Positions 15,349 through 18,369 of a stretch of 18,369 nucleotides of DNA are shown here, in pieces. A program made the translations under genes and the position numbers. Location of the stretch: positions 1 to 18,369 of the forward strand of contig CAYFTR010000029.1 of assembly GCA_964346185.1 (NCBI GenBank), read 5' to 3'. Positions within the stretch are counted from its first letter, which is position 1. Each line of letters opens with the position of its first letter. The notes beneath the pieces were generated by a model. That model searched no databases, was not told the origin of the DNA, and worked only from the letters and a program-made list of their open reading frames with translations. Source of the DNA: JAAYJS01 sp964346185. Its GTDB lineage: Bacteria; Bacillota; Clostridia; Eubacteriales; Eubacteriaceae.

Positions 15349-15707
15349 TGAAAAAAGATATTACCTGTATTTCCTGCCCTCTCGGCTGTCAAATGGTTGT
15401 CGAAGAAACAAACGGTGAATACACCGTAACGGGAAACAGCTGCAAAAACGGAATTAAATACGGTATCGAGGAAATGACCGATCCGAGACGTATCCTACCG
15501 ACAACCATTGTTATTCGCGGTGCATTGCACCCTCGCTTACCCGTTACCACTTCCGACGCCATTCCCAAAGGTAAAATCTTCGATGCGATGGCCGTCATCA
15601 ACCAAGTCGTTGTAGATGCACCCGTTCGTTTAGGAGATGTTGTGGTTAAAAACCTGCTGGGAACAGGCATTGACGTTGTTGCGACCAAATCTATGCATAA
15701 AATTTAA
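15348..15707 (+). CDS. DUF1667 domain protein, probable Fe-S partner of the glycerol-3-phosphate dehydrogenase
   Basis: 119 residues. The N-terminus has C7-x2-C10-x3-C14 and a fourth cysteine, C32, in V-T-G-N-S-C-K-N-G. This spacing resembles the [4Fe-4S] module at the N-terminus of molybdopterin oxidoreductases (C-x2-C-x3-C ... V-x-G-N ... C-x-x-G), so an iron-sulfur centre is a reasonable inference. DUF1667 proteins are known to accompany a GlpA-like and an NAD(P)/FAD oxidoreductase in Clostridia and Thermotogae. The ATG overlaps the previous stop (TAATG), which points to coupled translation and a fixed complex. The role is probably electron transfer, replacing GlpC. A strong terminator follows 40 bases downstream. 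Confidence 0.88.
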   Translation: MKKDITCISCPLGCQMVVEETNGEYTVTGNSCKNGIKYGIEEMTDPRRILPTTIVIRGALHPRLPVTTSDAIPKGKIFDAMAVINQVVVDAPVRLGDVVVKNLLGTGIDVVATKSMHKI

Positions 15708-15746
15708 TTACAAACTCGGACAAAGCCTACCTGAAAAGTAGATGCT

Positions 15747-15791
15747 AAAGGGGCTTTAAGATAAGCCAAGCTTATCTTAAAGCCCCTTTTT
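15747..15791. terminator. 20-bp perfect-stem terminator between the glp trio and dhaM
   Basis: A perfect 20-bp stem (15747-15766 with 15770-15789) and a three-base CAA loop, with T's running to 15791. It closes the glp operon; the minus-strand dhaM transcript ends into it from the other side. Confidence 0.85.
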
Positions 15792-15810
15792 AAACTCATT
15801 GTAAATGACA

Positions 15811-16209
15811 TTAAGAACGTTTTTGAATATTTCGAGCATTTTCGGATTCGTTAATAACATCTTCGATTTTTTCGGCAAAACCGGCTTGCACCATGCCGGA
15901 AAAAGCACCTTCAACCAAGGGTGCATTGACGATTATTACTTTTTTAGCGAGGTCTTCCTCCATAAAATCTAAAGCTGTTTCCGTACTGAGAATGGCGGAA
16001 CCCAAATCACAATATACTAAGATGTGATCCGCTTCGGACATGGTTTCAATCGCTTCCTGAATAAGCATGGCATCGGTACCCAGCTGTCCGTCTCCCGTGC
16101 CTCCCGCCGCTTGAACCAATACGTTGCCGTCGTTCATTTCGCTAATTAACTCTACAACACCTTCCGCCAACTTTTTACTGTGAGATACAATTACTATACC
16201 GGTTTTCAT
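15811..16209 (-). CDS. dhaM: DhaM, PTS phosphotransfer subunit (EIIA-like) of dihydroxyacetone kinase
   Basis: 132 residues, the EIIA-man-like domain only, as in Gram-positive DhaM; the HPr and EI-like domains of E. coli DhaM are absent. The phosphate-carrying histidine is H10 in I-V-I-V-S-H-S (5-11), and A-G-G-T-G-D-G-Q-L-G-T at 35-45 is conserved. It receives phosphate from HPr and rephosphorylates ADP on DhaL. The gene starts with an ATAGGAGAG ribosome site, stands alone between two convergent neighbours' control regions, and is about 6 kb from dhaKL with the glp block between them. DhaK and DhaL cannot work in the PTS mode without it, so the scattered genes probably form one enzyme. Confidence 0.93.
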   Translation of the reverse strand: MKTGIVIVSHSKKLAEGVVELISEMNDGNVLVQAAGGTGDGQLGTDAMLIQEAIETMSEADHILVYCDLGSAILSTETALDFMEEDLAKKVIIVNAPLVEGAFSGMVQAGFAEKIEDVINESENARNIQKRS

Positions 16210-16252
16210 ATACTCTCCTATATTAAATGTTCAGGTATCACCTATTTTGTTT

Positions 16253-16258
16253 ATTATA
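16253..16258 (-). promoter_or_regulatory. Possible -10 of dhaM
   Basis: TATAAT on the minus strand, 44 bases upstream of the dhaM start; no recognisable -35. Confidence 0.35.
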
Positions 16259-16414
16259 AATGAAAAACTCTAAATTTCTCTTTTAAAACCTTTTTAAAAA
16301 GTTGCTTAACGGTTTGCAATAGGCTTTATGATTATAATATTTATACAAATCTTTTTGCACAAAAGCAACATCAAGCGAAGTCGCTTAAAAATGCACCGTC
16401 TACATCTTCCGGAC

Positions 16415-16443
16415 TTAACAATTTTGCCGTTTTGTGACATAAT
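16415..16443 (+). promoter_or_regulatory. Sigma-A promoter for the RpiB-family gene
   Basis: -35 TTAACA (16415-16420), a 17-base spacer, -10 CATAAT (16438-16443) with an extended TGn (16435-16437). The start codon is 25 bases downstream, so the leader is short. Confidence 0.6.
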
Positions 16444-16468
16444 ACATCATAAAAGAGGAGGTATTTAC

Positions 16469-16918
16469 ATGAAGATAGCAATCGATTGCGATGATGCCGC
16501 ATTTGAATTTAAAAATGCACTTTTTAATCATCTGAAAGAAAAAGGGTACGATATTACCGACTTAAACTATTCCGAAAACCATGACTGCGACTATCCGGAC
16601 ATCGCTTTTAACTTAGCTGAAAAAATAGCGGAGGGTTCCTACAACAGAGGTATTATTATTTGCGGTACAGGTCTGGGTGTTGCCATGATGGCCAACAAAG
16701 TACCGGGTGTGTTTGCAGGAACGTGCCACGATTGTTTTGCCGCAGAGCGTCTGGCAAAATCCAACGATGCCAATGTCATTACCATGGGGGCTCGTTGTAT
16801 CGGGGTTGAACTCGGAAAAATGATTGCGGAATCTTATTTAACATCTACCTTTGCCGGCGGCGGATCCACACCCAAGGTGGCACGGATGAGAGAATTGGAA
16901 AAAAAATATATGAAGTAA
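16469..16918 (+). CDS. RpiB/LacA/LacB family sugar-phosphate isomerase, variant active site
   Basis: 149 residues, normal RpiB length. The start at 16469 is set by a GAGGAGG ribosome site and by the family N-terminus MKIAI; the open frame extends upstream but codes nothing family-like. The catalytic cysteine is C65 in I-I-I-C-G-T-G-L-G, followed by A-N-K-V-P-G, C-H-D at 82-84 or so and N-D-A-N-V. The usual N-terminal S/C-D-H-x-G motif reads C-D-D-A-A here, so the histidine is replaced by D9. Family members interconvert aldose and ketose phosphates: ribose-5-P/ribulose-5-P, galactose-6-P/tagatose-6-P, or D-erythrulose-4-P/D-erythrose-4-P. The altered motif makes ribose-5-phosphate isomerase only one option. 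It is transcribed alone and converges on the RuBisCO-like gene. Confidence 0.88.
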   Translation: MKIAIDCDDAAFEFKNALFNHLKEKGYDITDLNYSENHDCDYPDIAFNLAEKIAEGSYNRGIIICGTGLGVAMMANKVPGVFAGTCHDCFAAERLAKSNDANVITMGARCIGVELGKMIAESYLTSTFAGGGSTPKVARMRELEKKYMK

Positions 16919-16926
16919 TTTCATTA

Positions 16927-16955
16927 AAACAGGAGGTCAAAGACCTCCTGTTTCT
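16927..16955. terminator. Terminator after the RpiB-family gene
   Basis: AAACAGGAGGTC (16927-16938) and GACCTCCTGTTT (16942-16953) form a perfect 12-bp stem with an AAA loop, ending in T's. It also faces the convergent RuBisCO-like gene. Confidence 0.8.
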
Positions 16956-17041
16956 TAGCTCAATTCAGATTTTCTCCATATGATTAATAATGTATTATTT
17001 TTTATTAAAATTCCTAAATGACCTAAAATATAATATGCAAA

Positions 17042-18274
17042 TTATTTATTTCCCCATTGCTTGATTGCCAATTTTATTTCATCATACTCAAGATTATCCA
17101 GTGCAATACCCTTCACTTTCGCCTCAATTGCATATTTAATGGCACGTGCCCCGGCTTCCGCCCCCATTGGATGACCATAAATACCACCTCCCGCCATTAA
17201 AATACAGTTGTTTCCTAACAAGTTCATTAAATAATCAATTTTCCCGGGATGTACACCACCTGCAACTGTCATAAATGACTGTTTAATATTGTATAGTTCA
17301 GAAACACATTGTACGTGCGTTGCGATTAATTCATTCGTTTCTAAACCGAACCTTCCGCTATCCGGATATACTAAGGGCATATCCATTCCAATGAGTCTTG
17401 CCAATTTTCCACATACCAATTCTGTTGATATACCGGTGTTAGGTGACCTGTAATAGGCACCAAGTCCAGCACAATGTCCAAATATAGGATAAATAAGATT
17501 TTCTCTTTTCATTTGTCTGATAAAATCTTCAACAGCCCCCCAGCCCATGGATTGATAGTTTACCATTAATGCATTGGCACCTGCATCAATCGCTCTTCTG
17601 GCACGATCAAATAAATTTTCACCGGTAATATTTACAGCATACAAACAAGTCTTTTCTTTACCTATCTCAACTAATTCCCTCATGGCTGATTTAACGCGTA
17701 CTTCCATAGGAGAATACTCCGGATAAGATAATAATTCATCATCTTTAATGACATCCGCTCCACCTAAAGCTGCAGATTTGACACCAGCAGCACTGACGTC
17801 CGGTGTAACACCTAAACAAGGTTTTAGTATTGCACCTACTAAGGGACCTTCTTTAATATTTAGTCGTTCTCTAATGCCTTCTATACCCATTAGCGGACCG
17901 GGTAAATAGTTTAACATTTTTTTAGGCAATTCCAAATCCATTAATTTTATGCCATCTTGCCCCAATACATTTCCTGCTACTGTTGATAAAATCATCGCCA
18001 TGTATGAAGGAACGTTTTCGATTGGAAATGCAATTCTGGCCACACACGACAGATTTTTTTCAATTGTATAAATCCCTACAACTTTTGCACCATATCTTTC
18101 AATGACCTCCGGCGTTTCTCCCTCTACATGGGTCCATGTCCCAACACTTTGATCTGCCGCAATCAATTTTACCCATTCATACAAGTTAGTTTCTTCTTGT
18201 GATCTAATGCTGTATGTCGCTACCATATAATCGTCCGAATAAACTTCCGGTAGCCTTAATGTATCAAATATCAT
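17042..18274 (-). CDS. RuBisCO-like protein (type IV, non-carboxylating)
   Basis: 410 residues with both RuBisCO large-subunit domains. N-domain: G-T-W-T at 45-48 and G-N-V-L-G at 101-105. Barrel: L-K-P at 150-152 (K151 for Lys175), the carbamate and metal site G-G-A-D-V-I-K-D-D-E at 171-180 (K177, D179, E180), H267 for His294, and G-G-G-I-Y-G-H-P at 362-369. Carboxylase residues are missing: Arg295 is C268, the loop-6 G-K-L-E-G is replaced by F-G-L-E-T, and Ser379 is replaced in V-A-G-G (337-340). So it should enolise or decarboxylate rather than fix CO2. Known functions in the family are DK-MTP-1-P enolase (MtnW), MTRu-1-P isomerase and the 3-oxo-isoapionate-4-phosphate enzymes OiaT/OiaX. 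No mtn genes are visible here. Start chosen by a TTAGGAG ribosome site. The gene is AT-richer than the glp genes. Confidence 0.9.
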   Translation of the reverse strand: MIFDTLRLPEVYSDDYMVATYSIRSQEETNLYEWVKLIAADQSVGTWTHVEGETPEVIERYGAKVVGIYTIEKNLSCVARIAFPIENVPSYMAMILSTVAGNVLGQDGIKLMDLELPKKMLNYLPGPLMGIEGIRERLNIKEGPLVGAILKPCLGVTPDVSAAGVKSAALGGADVIKDDELLSYPEYSPMEVRVKSAMRELVEIGKEKTCLYAVNITGENLFDRARRAIDAGANALMVNYQSMGWGAVEDFIRQMKRENLIYPIFGHCAGLGAYYRSPNTGISTELVCGKLARLIGMDMPLVYPDSGRFGLETNELIATHVQCVSELYNIKQSFMTVAGGVHPGKIDYLMNLLGNNCILMAGGGIYGHPMGAEAGARAIKYAIEAKVKGIALDNLEYDEIKLAIKQWGNK

Positions 18275-18301
18275 TTATAAACTCCTAACTGTTACTTTTT
18301 T

Positions 18302-18309
18302 CTCCTTTT
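18302..18309 (-). promoter_or_regulatory. Extra ribosome-site-like sequence upstream of the RuBisCO-like gene
   Basis: AAAAGGAG on the minus strand, about 28 bases upstream of the start at 18274, in addition to the well-placed TTAGGAG. No start codon follows it at normal spacing. It may be a chance match. Confidence 0.25.
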
Positions 18310-18369
18310 AGATCCCCGGATAGTAAAATTAAGCTAGACAATTAAATAAAAATAAGCCACATGTGATAC

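Noticed and set aside
16328..16468. 47-residue N-terminal extension of the RpiB-family protein
   Set aside because: It overlaps the promoter, is unlike RpiB, and a strong GAGGAGG site sets the start at 16469.
17042..18274. True RuBisCO (CO2-fixing)
   Set aside because: The counterparts of Arg295, the loop-6 lysine and Ser379 are not conserved, and there is no phosphoribulokinase or small subunit in the window.
1..18369. Mobile elements, CRISPR arrays, tRNA or rRNA genes
   Set aside because: No transposase or integrase motifs, no repeat-spacer pattern and no RNA gene signatures were seen on either strand.

Overview
The window looks like chromosomal DNA of a low-GC, anaerobic Gram-positive (Bacillota/Clostridia-type) bacterium. 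The signs are strong AGGAGG-type ribosome binding sites, sigma-A-like promoters, rho-independent terminators, a GlpP-type antiterminator, PTS-dependent dihydroxyacetone kinase subunits and an oxygen-independent FAD/Fe-S glycerol-3-phosphate oxidation module. I cannot name the genus from sequence alone. I see no rRNA, tRNA, CRISPR array, insertion sequence or phage gene.

Layout: (1) 1-776 minus, a two-domain PhnB-like VOC protein cut by the window edge, divergent from a nitroreductase (920-1444 plus) broken by an in-frame TAA. (2) 1619-3426 minus, two metal-dependent 'cyclase family' hydrolases, the upstream one behind a near-consensus promoter and a large dyad. (3) 3663-8037 plus, a potassium-uptake block: trkA and two tandem trkH paralogues of identical length, closed by a two-way terminator. 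(4) 8083-9732 minus, dhaK-dhaL. (5) 10217-15707 plus, the glycerol block: glpK, the antiterminator glpP, then a tightly packed trio (GlpA-like dehydrogenase, pyridine-nucleotide/FAD oxidoreductase, DUF1667 Fe-S-type protein). (6) 15811-16209 minus, dhaM, separated from dhaKL. (7) 16469-16918 plus, an RpiB/LacAB-family isomerase. (8) 17042-18274 minus, a RuBisCO-like protein with lower GC than the glp block.

How it fits together: GlpK makes glycerol-3-phosphate, the GlpA-like trio oxidises it to dihydroxyacetone phosphate (DHAP), and DhaKLM makes DHAP from dihydroxyacetone using PEP, so the two glycerol routes converge. Both glpK and the glpA trio have a terminator hairpin in the 5' leader. 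The two hairpins share a 13-base motif at the same place (11 of 13 identical, both differences being purine swaps), which makes them the likely targets of GlpP, encoded between them. The RuBisCO-like protein keeps the carbamate-lysine and metal ligands but lacks several carboxylase residues. Together with the RpiB-family isomerase (and DhaK-family kinases elsewhere) it could belong to a branched-sugar-acid or tetrulose-phosphate pathway; this last idea is inference.
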